Below, piece after piece: positions 43,698 to 52,240 of a stretch of 64,000 bases of DNA. Origin of the DNA: Peribacillus muralis (GTDB lineage Bacteria; Bacillota; Bacilli; Bacillales; DSM-1321); assembly GCF_001645685.2 (NCBI RefSeq), contig NZ_CP017080.1, forward strand, positions 1,044,001 to 1,108,000. The letters run 5' to 3'. The position numbers and the translations under genes were made by a program. Below the pieces are notes generated by a model that had not been told where the DNA came from, did not search any database, and was given only the letters and a program-made list of their open reading frames with translations. Each line of letters starts with the position of its first letter. The stretch's first letter is position 1.

Positions 43698-45117
43698 AAA
43701 AAGAACGACTTTACAACGCTATTGGACAAAAAGATACGTACTGACCTTGATTTCAGGGTTAATATTATTGTCTGTCTTCTCTTTATGGTGGATGGAAAAA
43801 ACAGCATTGGAATATAGGCTTAGCCTACTTAAGTACTTAGCTGATGAAACATCCGACAGGGCAATAAAGGAAAATGGCCAGATTGTCGTCGGGCCGATCC
43901 TTTCGGAGATTGTTGAGGAAAGGGAGAAAATCCTTCATTTGAACCAGCAGCCCATCATTTATATCGTCGACCCTGATGGCAGCATCATTTATACGATGCC
44001 TCAACTGTACATCGATCCAGATGAAAATAAACTTCCAGATGTCATCATGAAAAATACGGAACTGATTCAGAAAGTCAAGATTTCCGACAATAAAGTATAT
44101 GTCGTCAAATCCCCGATAACTTTTAATGATGAGACGCGAGGCTGGGTGGTGATTGCCCAGGAAGAAGGAGCTTTAAAGGAAATTAACCAAGATCATGGCT
44201 TATTGGCGATCATGATCGGAGGCCTGTTGATTTTGGGGACAGGGGTCATTTATTTCCTTTCGCGGCAGATTTCACGGCCCATCCAAGATGTAGCGAACGC
44301 AGCTGTCCAGGTTCGTGAAGGCAATTATGATATCCATTTTAAAGAAGAAGAAGAGATCAAGGAAGAAGAAATATATGAACTGATAAAGTCATTTAAGGAA
44401 ATGACGAATCGCTTGAAGGTCATGGAGAAGCTGAGGGCGGAATTGCTTGCAGGGGTAACCCATGATTTGAAGACACCGGTCACTTCCATTAGCGGATTGA
44501 TACAAGCGGTTAAGGATGACGTCGTCACGGGTGAGCAGAGTAAGGAATTCCTGGATATATCTTTAAAGGAAACCCAACGGCTCCAAGGTATGATAGAAGA
44601 CCTGCTTAATTATAATGCCATCTCGGCAGGCGCATTTAAAATTCGGGTGCAAAAAGAAAATATCAATACATTCGTTCAGGAAATCGCCTATCGCTGGCAA
44701 GTGACGCAAGAGGATGGGCAAACATTCGCCCTTGATATCAAAGTCCCTGATGAACCCCTCTTTGGTCTAATAGACTCCTTGCGGATGCAGCAGATCGTCA
44801 TTAACCTTTTGAACAATGCCAGGCATGCACTTGATGGCAACGGCAAAATAACGATTGACCTTTATGAAAAAGATGAGGGTCGAATCTGCATTGATGTACA
44901 GGATAGCGGCCGCGGAATCCCGGAGCATGAACAGCAGTATGTGTTCGAACCATTTTACCGAGGCGAAAACAAAAAATTGAAGGTGCGTGGTTTAGGTTTG
45001 GGACTGCCATTCAGTAAGATGCTCGCCAAAGCACAAAAAGGTGATCTCATCCTGAAGGATAGCAATCAACAAGGAACCACCTTTACAATCATCCTTGAGA
45101 AATCGGATCAAGGATAA
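43681..45117 (+). CDS. Sensor histidine kinase
   Basis: 478 aa. TM segment at about 15-35, extracytoplasmic sensor region to about 165, second TM about 170-190, HAMP, then HisKA with the phospho-His in LAGVTHDLKTPVTSI, and HATPase_c with N-box LLNNARHAL, G1 DSGRGIPE and G2 GLGLGLPFS. The GTG at 43681 has GGGG 10 nt upstream; an ATG at 43687 is the alternative. It overlaps the regulator gene by 17 nt. Partner of the preceding response regulator; stimulus unknown. Confidence 0.9.
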   Translation: MSMKIKKRTTLQRYWTKRYVLTLISGLILLSVFSLWWMEKTALEYRLSLLKYLADETSDRAIKENGQIVVGPILSEIVEEREKILHLNQQPIIYIVDPDGSIIYTMPQLYIDPDENKLPDVIMKNTELIQKVKISDNKVYVVKSPITFNDETRGWVVIAQEEGALKEINQDHGLLAIMIGGLLILGTGVIYFLSRQISRPIQDVANAAVQVREGNYDIHFKEEEEIKEEEIYELIKSFKEMTNRLKVMEKLRAELLAGVTHDLKTPVTSISGLIQAVKDDVVTGEQSKEFLDISLKETQRLQGMIEDLLNYNAISAGAFKIRVQKENINTFVQEIAYRWQVTQEDGQTFALDIKVPDEPLFGLIDSLRMQQIVINLLNNARHALDGNGKITIDLYEKDEGRICIDVQDSGRGIPEHEQQYVFEPFYRGENKKLKVRGLGLGLPFSKMLAKAQKGDLILKDSNQQGTTFTIILEKSDQG

Positions 45118-45156
45118 AAAAAGAGGTTGTCCAAATTATATTGGACAACCCTCTTG
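45116..45156 (-). terminator. Terminator between kinase and spx-like genes
   Basis: GAGGTTGTCCAA and TTGGACAACCCTC form a 12-bp stem. An A-run on the plus strand gives a U-tract for minus-strand transcripts, so it mainly serves the spx-like gene; it may also stop the kinase transcript. Confidence 0.8.
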
Positions 45157-45182
45157 TATAAAGCATTTTAACGGAACGGTGC

Positions 45183-45578
45183 TCAAGCCAATTGGCTGAT
45201 TGCACGCCATAATTGTACATGGCGTACCTTCCTTGGAAGGAAGCGCCCCATTTCTTCTTCGTTATATCCTGCGTGCAGGTTTTTATGGTCGAAGATGATC
45301 GGACGGCGAAGTAAATCCGGGTTATCTTGGATGAGCTTGCAAAGTTCATTCAGTGGAGTATTATTTATATCGATATTCAGGCTTTTAAATTTTTTTGAGC
45401 GGGTCGAAATGATTTCATCAGTTCCGCCCTCTGTTTTACGTAAGATCTCTTTGATTTCATCAATAGAAAGAGGTTGCGAATATAGGTTGCGTTCATTGTA
45501 GGAAATTTCATTTTTCTTAAGCCAAGCTTTTGCTTTACGACAGGCTAAACTGCTTGGTGTAGTATAAATTGTTACCAT
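45183..45578 (-). CDS. Spx/ArsC-family regulator paralog lacking the N-terminal Cys of CxxC
   Basis: 131 aa, the same length as B. subtilis Spx, with conserved [26 protein letters not shown] and LLRRPIIFD and the basic FLPRKVR. Spx binds the RNA polymerase alpha C-terminal domain and controls thiol-stress genes. The redox switch CxxC (residues 10 and 13) reads SLAC here, so only Cys13 remains. The Gly after TEG needed for alpha-CTD contact is kept. ATG at 45578 with AAGGAG upstream. It is probably a paralog with altered or no redox sensing. Confidence 0.88.
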   Translation of the reverse strand: MVTIYTTPSSLACRKAKAWLKKNEISYNERNLYSQPLSIDEIKEILRKTEGGTDEIISTRSKKFKSLNIDINNTPLNELCKLIQDNPDLLRRPIIFDHKNLHAGYNEEEMGRFLPRKVRHVQLWRAISQLA

Positions 45579-45737
45579 ATTAAATCGACTCCTTCTAGGT
45601 TTCAAAGTTTTAAAGTTTATTGGAATGAAAATTATTTTTCTATTTGTGATACTCTTACTTTAACGTCCCTATGTGTCAGCAATATGTCAAGAAAAATAAA
45701 CTTAAAAGTTATTTCAAAAAGAAAGGGAGAAATTGAA

Positions 45738-45821
45738 ATGAAATCTGCCTTTGCGTTCATGATGTATATAAGCTTACATATGCTGCTGATTGCCAATATC
45801 AATGCCAGGGTAGCAGCATGA
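45738..45821 (+). CDS. 27-aa hydrophobic peptide, possible modA remnant
   Basis: 27-aa ORF resembling a signal peptide (MKSAFAFMMYISLHMLLIAN...). AAAGGGAGA is a good ribosome site, and the ORF overlaps the modB start (ATGA). modA normally precedes modB, so this may be the remnant of modA after an internal deletion, or a leader peptide. Confidence 0.4.
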   Translation: MKSAFAFMMYISLHMLLIANINARVAA

Positions 45822-46471
45822 CAGAGGGCTTTTGGTCGCCTGTTCAGCTATCGATACAGGTTGCAGGGCTAGCGGGTATCCTTGTTTTCATCTTTGGGAT
45901 TATCCTAGCGCGAATCATGGCTAGAAAGAAGTTCAGGGGAAAAGTCCTGTTGGAAACCGTATTTTTGTTGCCGCTAGTTCTGCCGCCCTCTGTCGTCGGT
46001 TTTTTATTGATTGTGATCTTTGGAAAAAATGCACTCCCAGGCAAATTCATTGAAAATATTTTTAATCAGCCCATAATGTTCACGTGGTGGGCGGCGGTCA
46101 TTGCATCTGCCGTGGTTGCTTTTCCACTTATGTATCAATCCGCAAAGACGGGCTTTGAAGGTATAGATGAAGGAATTGAACATGCTGCAATGGTTGACGG
46201 GGCAGGGCCGTTTAGGTTGTTCCTATTCATTTCGCTCCCGTTGGCGGTCAAATCCATCGTTACAGGAACGATATTGAGTTCTGCACGTGCCTTGGGGGAA
46301 TTCGGTGCAACATTAATGTTTGCCGGAAATATTCCTGGACAAACACAAACGATACCTACCGCTATTTATATTGCCATGGATTCCGGGAATATGACGTTAG
46401 CGTGGCTATGGGTTGCCATGATCATTGCCATTTCTTTCATTATGCTTTTTGCCGTAACGTACATTAAATGA
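45818..46471 (+). CDS. modB: Molybdate ABC transporter permease ModB, orphan
   Basis: 217 aa inner-membrane permease with about five TM helices. It contains the ABC permease EAA loop EHAAMVDGAGPFRLFLFISLPLA and the ModB-typical ALGEFGATLMFAGNIPGQTQTIPTAIY. It would translocate molybdate with ModA and the ModC ATPase, but neither is seen nearby. The ATG overlaps the preceding 27-aa ORF. Either partners are encoded elsewhere or the system is decaying. Confidence 0.88.
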   Translation: MTEGFWSPVQLSIQVAGLAGILVFIFGIILARIMARKKFRGKVLLETVFLLPLVLPPSVVGFLLIVIFGKNALPGKFIENIFNQPIMFTWWAAVIASAVVAFPLMYQSAKTGFEGIDEGIEHAAMVDGAGPFRLFLFISLPLAVKSIVTGTILSSARALGEFGATLMFAGNIPGQTQTIPTAIYIAMDSGNMTLAWLWVAMIIAISFIMLFAVTYIK

Positions 46472-46609
46472 AACGTTTTGGTTAGAAAAAGGGTATCGGT
46501 ATCCTGAATCAAAATTCCCGCTTAAGCCGGCCTGGAGGGAGATTATAGTTTCTTATCAGTCTGTGTTATAATCGAAAAACAAGATGAATTAATGAAATGA
46601 GGAAGAAAT

Positions 46610-47101
46610 TTGTTAACATTTGAAGAAAAATTAAGCATTATCGAGACTTTCCCTGAGTTACAGCGAAAAGACGTTTCATTGGGGCGTGTGAACTTCCATT
46701 ATCCTGAAAGCGTCCAGGAGAAAAAGATTGTCGTTCAGCACTTGCATCCCAACGGAAATGGTTTCGTTTATGCAGGGCATATGAGAAAAAAAGACACAGA
46801 CCGTAAAGGGTTTATCAATATACGTGACTATGATGAAGCGGCATTAAAGGAATTGATCCAGAAAAGCATGGACTATCTATCTGAACCTGCGGTTGAAATC
46901 GAAGAGGAGGATAACGAGTTCGCTAGGCTGGAAGGAACTTGGCTTGGCAGGGAAAAACAAGAGCTTACGCTTATCAGGGAAGATCAACTCTGGAACGTGT
47001 ACTCCGGTTCGAATTTGGAGGAGTGTTTCGAGAGCCCGATCGAGGCAGAGCGCTACTTGCTTGACGAAGGCTTTCGTCAAAGCAGGAAGCGGGAAATGTA
47101 G
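46610..47101 (+). CDS. Hypothetical protein (163 aa)
   Basis: 163 aa soluble, acidic-basic mixed protein without TM segments. TTG start with GAGGA 5-6 nt upstream. I do not recognise a named family. Its regular composition and ribosome site indicate a real gene. It precedes the cold-shock gene after 187 nt and may be a conserved Bacillaceae protein. Confidence 0.7.
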   Translation: MLTFEEKLSIIETFPELQRKDVSLGRVNFHYPESVQEKKIVVQHLHPNGNGFVYAGHMRKKDTDRKGFINIRDYDEAALKELIQKSMDYLSEPAVEIEEEDNEFARLEGTWLGREKQELTLIREDQLWNVYSGSNLEECFESPIEAERYLLDEGFRQSRKREM

Positions 47102-47154
47102 AAATTTAGGATAATTTGTCGTTTGAATTACTGTTTTTTTAAGGTTTTCCATGA

Positions 47155-47160
47155 TATAAT
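47155..47160 (+). promoter_or_regulatory. -10 element of the cold-shock gene
   Basis: A perfect TATAAT with only a weak -35 (TGTTTT at about 17 nt). It gives a leader of about 120 nt before the csp start, as in typical cold-shock mRNAs. Confidence 0.5.
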
Positions 47161-47288
47161 ATGGGTAATTATTTTTGTTCGGAATAAGTTTGATAGATGG
47201 ATTTACCGTTATAGGATTCCTCTTGAAACATTATCCAGAACCAAAAATAGTAATAAAATGGATTTTTCCAAACACAGGAGGAACTATC

Positions 47289-47486
47289 ATGGTACAAGGT
47301 AAAGTAAAATGGTTTAACGCAGAAAAAGGTTTCGGTTTCATCGAAGTTGAAGGCCAAGACGATGTATTCGTACATTTCTCAGCTATCCAAGGCGAAGGCT
47401 TCAAAACTCTTGAAGAAGGCCAAGAAGTTTCTTTCGAAATCGAGCAAGGCGCTCGTGGACCACAAGCAGCTAACGTTCAAAAATAA
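47289..47486 (+). CDS. Cold-shock protein (Csp family)
   Basis: 65 aa OB-fold protein with both RNP motifs: KGFGFIEV and VFVHFSAI. Binds single-stranded RNA/DNA as an RNA chaperone. The ATG at 47289 follows AGGAGGA; the longer frame extends only into the leader. Followed by a strong terminator. Confidence 0.95.
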   Translation: MVQGKVKWFNAEKGFGFIEVEGQDDVFVHFSAIQGEGFKTLEEGQEVSFEIEQGARGPQAANVQK

Positions 47487-47500
47487 TTGAACGCATATAA

Positions 47501-47538
47501 AAAAAGACTCCTTTTTTATGGAGTCTTTTTATTTTTTT
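47501..47538 (+). terminator. Terminator after csp
   Basis: AAAAAGACTCC and GGAGTCTTTTT around TTTTTTAT, followed by a further T-run. Confidence 0.9.
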
Positions 47539-47547
47539 CCCTGCCGT

Positions 47548-47715
47548 TCAATCTTCTTTTTTCCTCGACATTTCCTTTAGTACTTTATCCAGTTTTTCCT
47601 CAATTCGTTTTGAACGTTTAAAATGCCCTGATAGGAAAAACGCGATGAATATAACGAATCCGACCAGTACAAGCATAAAAACGATGGGTATTAACTGAGC
47701 AACATTAGCAGGCAT
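47548..47715 (-). CDS. Small single-TM membrane protein (55 aa)
   Basis: 55 aa with one N-terminal TM helix (LIPIVFMLVLVGFVIFIAFF) and a basic/acidic cytoplasmic coil rich in Lys/Glu (KRSKRIEEKLDKVLKEM). AAGGAGA lies about 7 nt before the ATG. Function unknown; the layout resembles small DUF-type helper proteins. Convergent with csp. Confidence 0.7.
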   Translation of the reverse strand: MPANVAQLIPIVFMLVLVGFVIFIAFFLSGHFKRSKRIEEKLDKVLKEMSRKKED

Positions 47716-47824
47716 GATGATCTCCTTTTTCCTTCATTATACATCAAGATTGCCCTAATCGTGGCTGGATTGAGCCGGGCTTAAACAAACGAAAGGGACA
47801 TGCAAAACGCATATCCCTCATCAT

Positions 47825-48244
47825 TCAGCCTTGGAAAAAGGAAGCAAACTTCTGTAGCCTTGACAAGTCTGAATCCTGATACATTTGTTCTATCTTCAAT
47901 GTTACCAATAACTGACTCTTGGCAAATAACATGTCCCGAAAATGATCGACGGCTCCACAAAAATGATTGTAGTTCGTTTCGCCAGTCCCGAAGACCCCTG
48001 TTTTTAAGGAAGCAATCGGGAGCTGCTCCAGTTCTTCATAAAGGGCTGCCGATTTGGCCGGAAGCTCTCCATTACCCCAAGTATACGTACCGACAATCAA
48101 TGCATCGTAATCCGGTAATGTACGTAAATCGAATTCACTCATGCGATATATTTCAGCTTCGGGTAATTGAGAAGCAATGGCTTCGGCGAGCGCTTTTGTA
48201 TTGCCGCCTGCAGAGTGATAAACGATGGCAATCCTATAACTCAT
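47825..48244 (-). CDS. Short-chain flavodoxin
   Basis: 139 aa flavodoxin fold. The FMN phosphate loop is YHSAGGNTKALAEAI; further FMN contacts are in VGTYTWGNGELP and FGTGETNYNHFCGAV. The ATG at 48244 lies inside the end of nrdF (11-nt overlap), so translation is coupled. Probably the electron donor for cofactor maintenance of the RNR beta subunit, in the manner of NrdI, though it is a classic flavodoxin rather than NrdI itself. Confidence 0.87.
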   Translation of the reverse strand: MSYRIAIVYHSAGGNTKALAEAIASQLPEAEIYRMSEFDLRTLPDYDALIVGTYTWGNGELPAKSAALYEELEQLPIASLKTGVFGTGETNYNHFCGAVDHFRDMLFAKSQLLVTLKIEQMYQDSDLSRLQKFASFFQG

Positions 48245-49286
48245 CGAACCCATTGCTGGCATTTACTTGACTGTATGTTCTTGATTTTTGTTCGAAGAAA
48301 TCTGTTTTGGTCAGTCCGATCGATTCATCATCGAAGGTTTTGATCCATGGCATCGGGTTTTCGTCATACTCTTTGTACAGATTTTCAAGTCCTAGCATGC
48401 GCAGCCGTTTGTTGGCGATATATTCGATGTACTCATTGAATTCTTCCAAGTCGAGGTCAGCTTTCGTTTGGATGTCCTCAAGCATATATTCCGACCATTC
48501 CTTTTCAAGTTCGACGGCTTTTTCGATCGTTGTATAAATGAATTTCTTGTTTTCTTCATTATTCAATTCAGGATATTCATACATCAGAATTTGAATGAGC
48601 ATTCCAATGAAATCGAAATGGACCATTTCATCACGATGGATGTACGAAATCATCGTAGCCGAACCGGTCATAATATTCTGCCTGCCTAAATTATAATAGA
48701 ATGCGAAGGCCAAGTAGAAATAAATTCCCTCTAGGTTTGTTGAATGGATCAGTGCCTCGAAAAGATGCTGGGGGCTTGGATCGTCCACGAATGTTTGATA
48801 GGCATCCACAATTGGCTGATTACGCTTTATCACTTCCGGATGCTCTTTAATACGGTCGAAAAGCTGTTTTTGCTTGCCTACCGGTATCAAGGAAGCAAGG
48901 ATATACGAATAAGATTCATTATGGATCGATTCCTGTTGGGCCATATTGGCAAGGATTGCCTTTGCTGCCGGGTCCTTGATGTAGCGCAGAATTTCCACTA
49001 AGGTAGGTGTTTGCAGGCTGTCCATCCCAGCAATCATTGTCAGGATATCAAGAAAGGCATCCTGGATATCTTCATCCATTTCTCCCCACTGTTTTTTATC
49101 CTGAATCATGTTTACGCTCGAAGGCTTCCAAAAATTATTGATGAGCTGAGTATAGGTATCATAGAATTTTTCATACTGAATATCGTTCCAAAGGAGAAAG
49201 CCTGAAGCTTCTCCTTTGAAAACACCGGTCGCTTTAGTTGGATGCGTGGGTTCGAGCATCCTGATTTTTTTTATATGATTGGTCAT
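48234..49286 (-). CDS. nrdF: Class I ribonucleotide reductase beta subunit
   Basis: 350 aa ferritin-like R2 subunit. Metal-ligand motifs QQESIHNESY (E..H), LEGIYFYLAF and YIHRDEMVHFDF (E..H), with Tyr near SIHNESY as radical candidate. It generates the tyrosyl radical for ribonucleotide reduction. AAAGGAG upstream of ATG. It follows nrdE by 45 nt and overlaps a flavodoxin gene. Fe or Mn use cannot be decided. Confidence 0.92.
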   Translation of the reverse strand: MTNHIKKIRMLEPTHPTKATGVFKGEASGFLLWNDIQYEKFYDTYTQLINNFWKPSSVNMIQDKKQWGEMDEDIQDAFLDILTMIAGMDSLQTPTLVEILRYIKDPAAKAILANMAQQESIHNESYSYILASLIPVGKQKQLFDRIKEHPEVIKRNQPIVDAYQTFVDDPSPQHLFEALIHSTNLEGIYFYLAFAFYYNLGRQNIMTGSATMISYIHRDEMVHFDFIGMLIQILMYEYPELNNEENKKFIYTTIEKAVELEKEWSEYMLEDIQTKADLDLEEFNEYIEYIANKRLRMLGLENLYKEYDENPMPWIKTFDDESIGLTKTDFFEQKSRTYSQVNASNGFDEL

Positions 49287-49331
49287 TCGTGAAAACTCCT
49301 TTAAAAATAAATTACTGGTTATGAGCGAACG

Positions 49332-51629
49332 TTAACTTGAACAGCTTTCGCAAGCATTGTCATATTCGGAAGAAGTGGAACGAACGTAATATGTTGATTT
49401 CAAACCGCTTTCCCAAGCCGTTAAATGGATATCCAATAGAACCTTCGCTTTGATCGTATTGTGAACATATAAATTAAAGCTGATCGCTTGGTCAATATGC
49501 CTTTGGCGGGCTGCGTTCTGTTTGATGCTTTCCAGCTGGTCCAAATTAAAGCGCGTCTTTTTATAATATTCATACGTATTGGGCGTCAAGCCAGGTGCAG
49601 TCACCTTGAATTTGAAGTTTTTCTTTTCTTCATAAAATTCAATTTCATACAAAGGATCGATTCCATCAGTGGAATTGCCGATCTTGGCAGTAGATGAATT
49701 AGGTGCAATGGCCATTAAGTATCCATTACGAGTCCCATGCTGCTGCACGTTCTCTTTTAAATCAAGCCATTTTTGATCGGTATAGTCACGGAGCTCGAAG
49801 TAATCCCCTGTATGCCAGTCCGAACCTTCAAAATAAGGGTATGATCCTTTTTCCTTCGCCAATTCGTTTGATGCCTTGATCGTCAAGTAAGCGATTTTTT
49901 CGTACAAAGAATCTGCATAGTGAACGGCCTCATCGGATTCCCAATAAATATTTTCTGTGGCAAGTAAATGGTGCCATCCAAAAGTCCCTAAGCCGATTGC
50001 CCGATACCGTTTGTTCGAAATCGATGCCTGCTTGACCGGCAGATTATTCACATCAATGACATTATCGAGCATCCTGATTTGAATGGGGATCAATCTTTCC
50101 AAAACATCGCTGCCGACTGCACGGGGCAAGTTAATCGATGATAGGTTGCAGACAACGAAATCACCGCTTTTACGAACGACGACGACATCCCCATCTTCTG
50201 TTTCGTATTCATCCGTGATTGTCGAAGGACTAAGGTTTTGAGCGATCTCGGTGCAGAGGTTGGAGCAATAAATCATCCCTTTATGCTTATTCGGATTCTT
50301 CCGGTTTACTTCATCACGGTAGAACATATATGGAACGCCTTCTTCTAATTGAGAAATCATGATGCTTTTCATGATGTCCATCGCATTGATCTTTTCAAAG
50401 CCATAGCTTGGCAGCATACCATTTTGAGCGGCTTCGACGGCAAGTGCATAATGATTCCTGAAGCTTCCTTCGCCTTTTTTCTCGTCATATAGATCTTCAA
50501 GTGAGAATCCAAGGGTCTGCTTGACGGTATGCGGGTCAAAAAGGTACCATTCTTTTCTGTCGCGGACAGCCTCCATGAACAAGTCGGGAATGCATACACC
50601 CGTAAAAATATCATGTGCCTTTAATCTGTCATCCCCGTTCTGTGTTTTTAAATCAAGGAAGCTCATGATATCCTTATGCCAGGCATCCAAGTATATCGCT
50701 ATCGCCCCTTTACGCTGACCTAATTGATCGACACTGACGGCAGTCTGGTTGAATAGCCGGATCCAGGGAGTCGTACCTGAACTATTGCCGGAGAAGCCGC
50801 GGATATCGGAACCAAGCGAGCGAATCTTCCCGACATAAAGGCCCACACCACCGCCGAATTTGGAAACCTTGGCGGCATCGTAGTTAGCTAGATAGATGCC
50901 GTCGATTGAATCTTCAATGGCGTCGATGAAGCATGAGCTCAATTGTCCATGCGCTTTACCAGCGTTCGAAAGTGTTGGGGTGGCAACGGTCATATAAAGA
51001 TTGGACATGGCCCAATAAGCTTCTTTTATAAGTTGCAGGCGATGTTCCGTTTTTTCCAAACGCATGATTTCCATCGCGATGATCATGAAGCGTTCTTGGG
51101 GCAGTTCGTATACTTTGTCTTTTTTAGGTCGAGCCAGGTAGCGATCGTTTAGTAAGTAGATGCCTATGTAGGAAAATAGTTTATCTTTTTCAGGGTCGAT
51201 CACTGAACCCAATTCTTCGATTTCTGCTTTAGTATAAGAAGAAAGCAGCTCTGATTTATAAATTGGATAGCGTTGTCCATCTTGCAGTTGTGAAAGTTCC
51301 TGTATAAGGTCATAAAATGGACCATAACTCATGCCTTCATACCCTCGATTGGCCTGTGCATCCCTATACATCGTATTCAATAGCTCTGTAGCTGCGACGA
51401 ACGTCCAATCCGGGGCATCGATATCCACGCTCTCAAGAGCAAGCTGAATCAGTTTTTTTGAAGCCTGTTCATCGGTTGAATCACTTTTGCGATCAAGCCA
51501 TTTCGTAAAACGCTTTTTGAATTTCTCCATATCGAGACGGTCTTCAAATTCCTTCGATAGCATCTCCAGCTGAAGGGAATTCGTTTCAGTATCATTTTCG
51601 CTTATGGTAGAGTTATATGTTTGAGTCAT
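49332..51629 (-). CDS. nrdE: Class I ribonucleotide reductase alpha subunit
   Basis: 765 aa. Catalytic Cys residues in QLSSCFID, CSNLCTEI and FVVCNLSS; C-terminal redox pair CESC at the end (ACESCSS). Specificity-site segment GGGVGLYVGKIRSLGSDIRG. It reduces NDPs to dNDPs with NrdF. N-terminal region is too short for a complete ATP cone. AAGGAGG upstream of ATG. Expression is predicted to be under a cobalamin riboswitch with a terminator immediately upstream. Confidence 0.94.
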   Translation of the reverse strand: MTQTYNSTISENDTETNSLQLEMLSKEFEDRLDMEKFKKRFTKWLDRKSDSTDEQASKKLIQLALESVDIDAPDWTFVAATELLNTMYRDAQANRGYEGMSYGPFYDLIQELSQLQDGQRYPIYKSELLSSYTKAEIEELGSVIDPEKDKLFSYIGIYLLNDRYLARPKKDKVYELPQERFMIIAMEIMRLEKTEHRLQLIKEAYWAMSNLYMTVATPTLSNAGKAHGQLSSCFIDAIEDSIDGIYLANYDAAKVSKFGGGVGLYVGKIRSLGSDIRGFSGNSSGTTPWIRLFNQTAVSVDQLGQRKGAIAIYLDAWHKDIMSFLDLKTQNGDDRLKAHDIFTGVCIPDLFMEAVRDRKEWYLFDPHTVKQTLGFSLEDLYDEKKGEGSFRNHYALAVEAAQNGMLPSYGFEKINAMDIMKSIMISQLEEGVPYMFYRDEVNRKNPNKHKGMIYCSNLCTEIAQNLSPSTITDEYETEDGDVVVVRKSGDFVVCNLSSINLPRAVGSDVLERLIPIQIRMLDNVIDVNNLPVKQASISNKRYRAIGLGTFGWHHLLATENIYWESDEAVHYADSLYEKIAYLTIKASNELAKEKGSYPYFEGSDWHTGDYFELRDYTDQKWLDLKENVQQHGTRNGYLMAIAPNSSTAKIGNSTDGIDPLYEIEFYEEKKNFKFKVTAPGLTPNTYEYYKKTRFNLDQLESIKQNAARQRHIDQAISFNLYVHNTIKAKVLLDIHLTAWESGLKSTYYVRSTSSEYDNACESCSS

Positions 51630-51659
51630 TAATAATCCTCCTTGTAAACATCAGGTAAT

Positions 51660-51687
51660 AAAAAAAACCGCCCAACGAGTTGAGCGG
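51660..51687 (-). terminator. Riboswitch-controlled terminator before nrdE
   Basis: On the minus strand CCGCUCAAC and GUUGGGCGG pair, followed by eight U residues, 31 nt upstream of the nrdE start and downstream of the cobalamin riboswitch. Its position indicates transcription attenuation. Confidence 0.85.
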
Positions 51688-51782
51688 ATCAAACGACAGC
51701 ATAAAAGAGCCATGAATGAAATAGCCCTTATACTATCGTTTCATCATCTCAATCCCCGAAGAATAAGAAACGTGAAAAATTC

Positions 51783-51936
51783 AAGGCAGGTCTCCTGACT
51801 CATGATCACCCTACTTCGAGACCTTCCCGTATAGAGAGCTATACAGTGGTTCCTCGTTTCGTCACATTCACAGTTGCGGGGACAGTTCCGGGATTACACC
51901 GGATTCCCTTTTCAGCCATCACTGGCACCTTGGATT
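51783..51936 (-). ncRNA. Cobalamin (B12) riboswitch
   Basis: Minus-strand RNA has the conserved elements in order: GGTGCC, AAAAGGGAATCCGGTG, TCCCGGAACTGTCCCCGCAACTG, GGGAAGG, and GAGTCAGGAGACCTGCCTT (L5/B12-box pattern). It lies 154 nt upstream of nrdE with a terminator between. Cobalamin binding should stop expression of the B12-independent class I RNR when B12 allows use of a class II enzyme elsewhere. Family assignment from conserved sequence is strong. Confidence 0.92.
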
Positions 51937-51943
51937 ATAAAAA

Positions 51944-51959
51944 ATTCTATATATAGTTA
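51944..51959. promoter_or_regulatory. Possible NrdR box
   Basis: ATTCTATATATAGTTA fits the NrdR consensus core CWATATATWG, upstream of the riboswitch and overlapping the presumed nrdE promoter. A second, less clear element is near 51980-51991. No gene is seen in 51960-52240. Confidence 0.4.
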
Positions 51960-52240
51960 TCAGTATTGTTTTAGTAATCAATATCTAGTATTTCTGCTTA
52001 TATTATCGTAAGCCATCTGCGGTGATAATTCAACTAATATATTTAAGAAAAACGAACCCTTATCTATTGACAAAATGAAGGTTCAGGAAAGAGGAATGAA
52101 AGATTTTCTTGGGGAAGTGGCAATTCAAGCACTGAAATTAACGGGTTTTATGTTAAAATAAATTGTAGAGTAAAGGTGGCTTCCCCTTGATGCGATAAGG
52201 GGATTCACGGAAAAATATTTATGAAAAAGGGGATTAGATC

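Noticed and set aside
47800..48270. 156-codon plus-strand ORF opposite the flavodoxin gene
   Set aside because: The minus-strand frame has clear flavodoxin motifs; the plus reading has none.
52079..52162. Short ORF before ppaC
   Set aside because: Ribosome-like sequence abuts the ATG and the peptide has no distinguishing features; it overlaps the likely promoter region.
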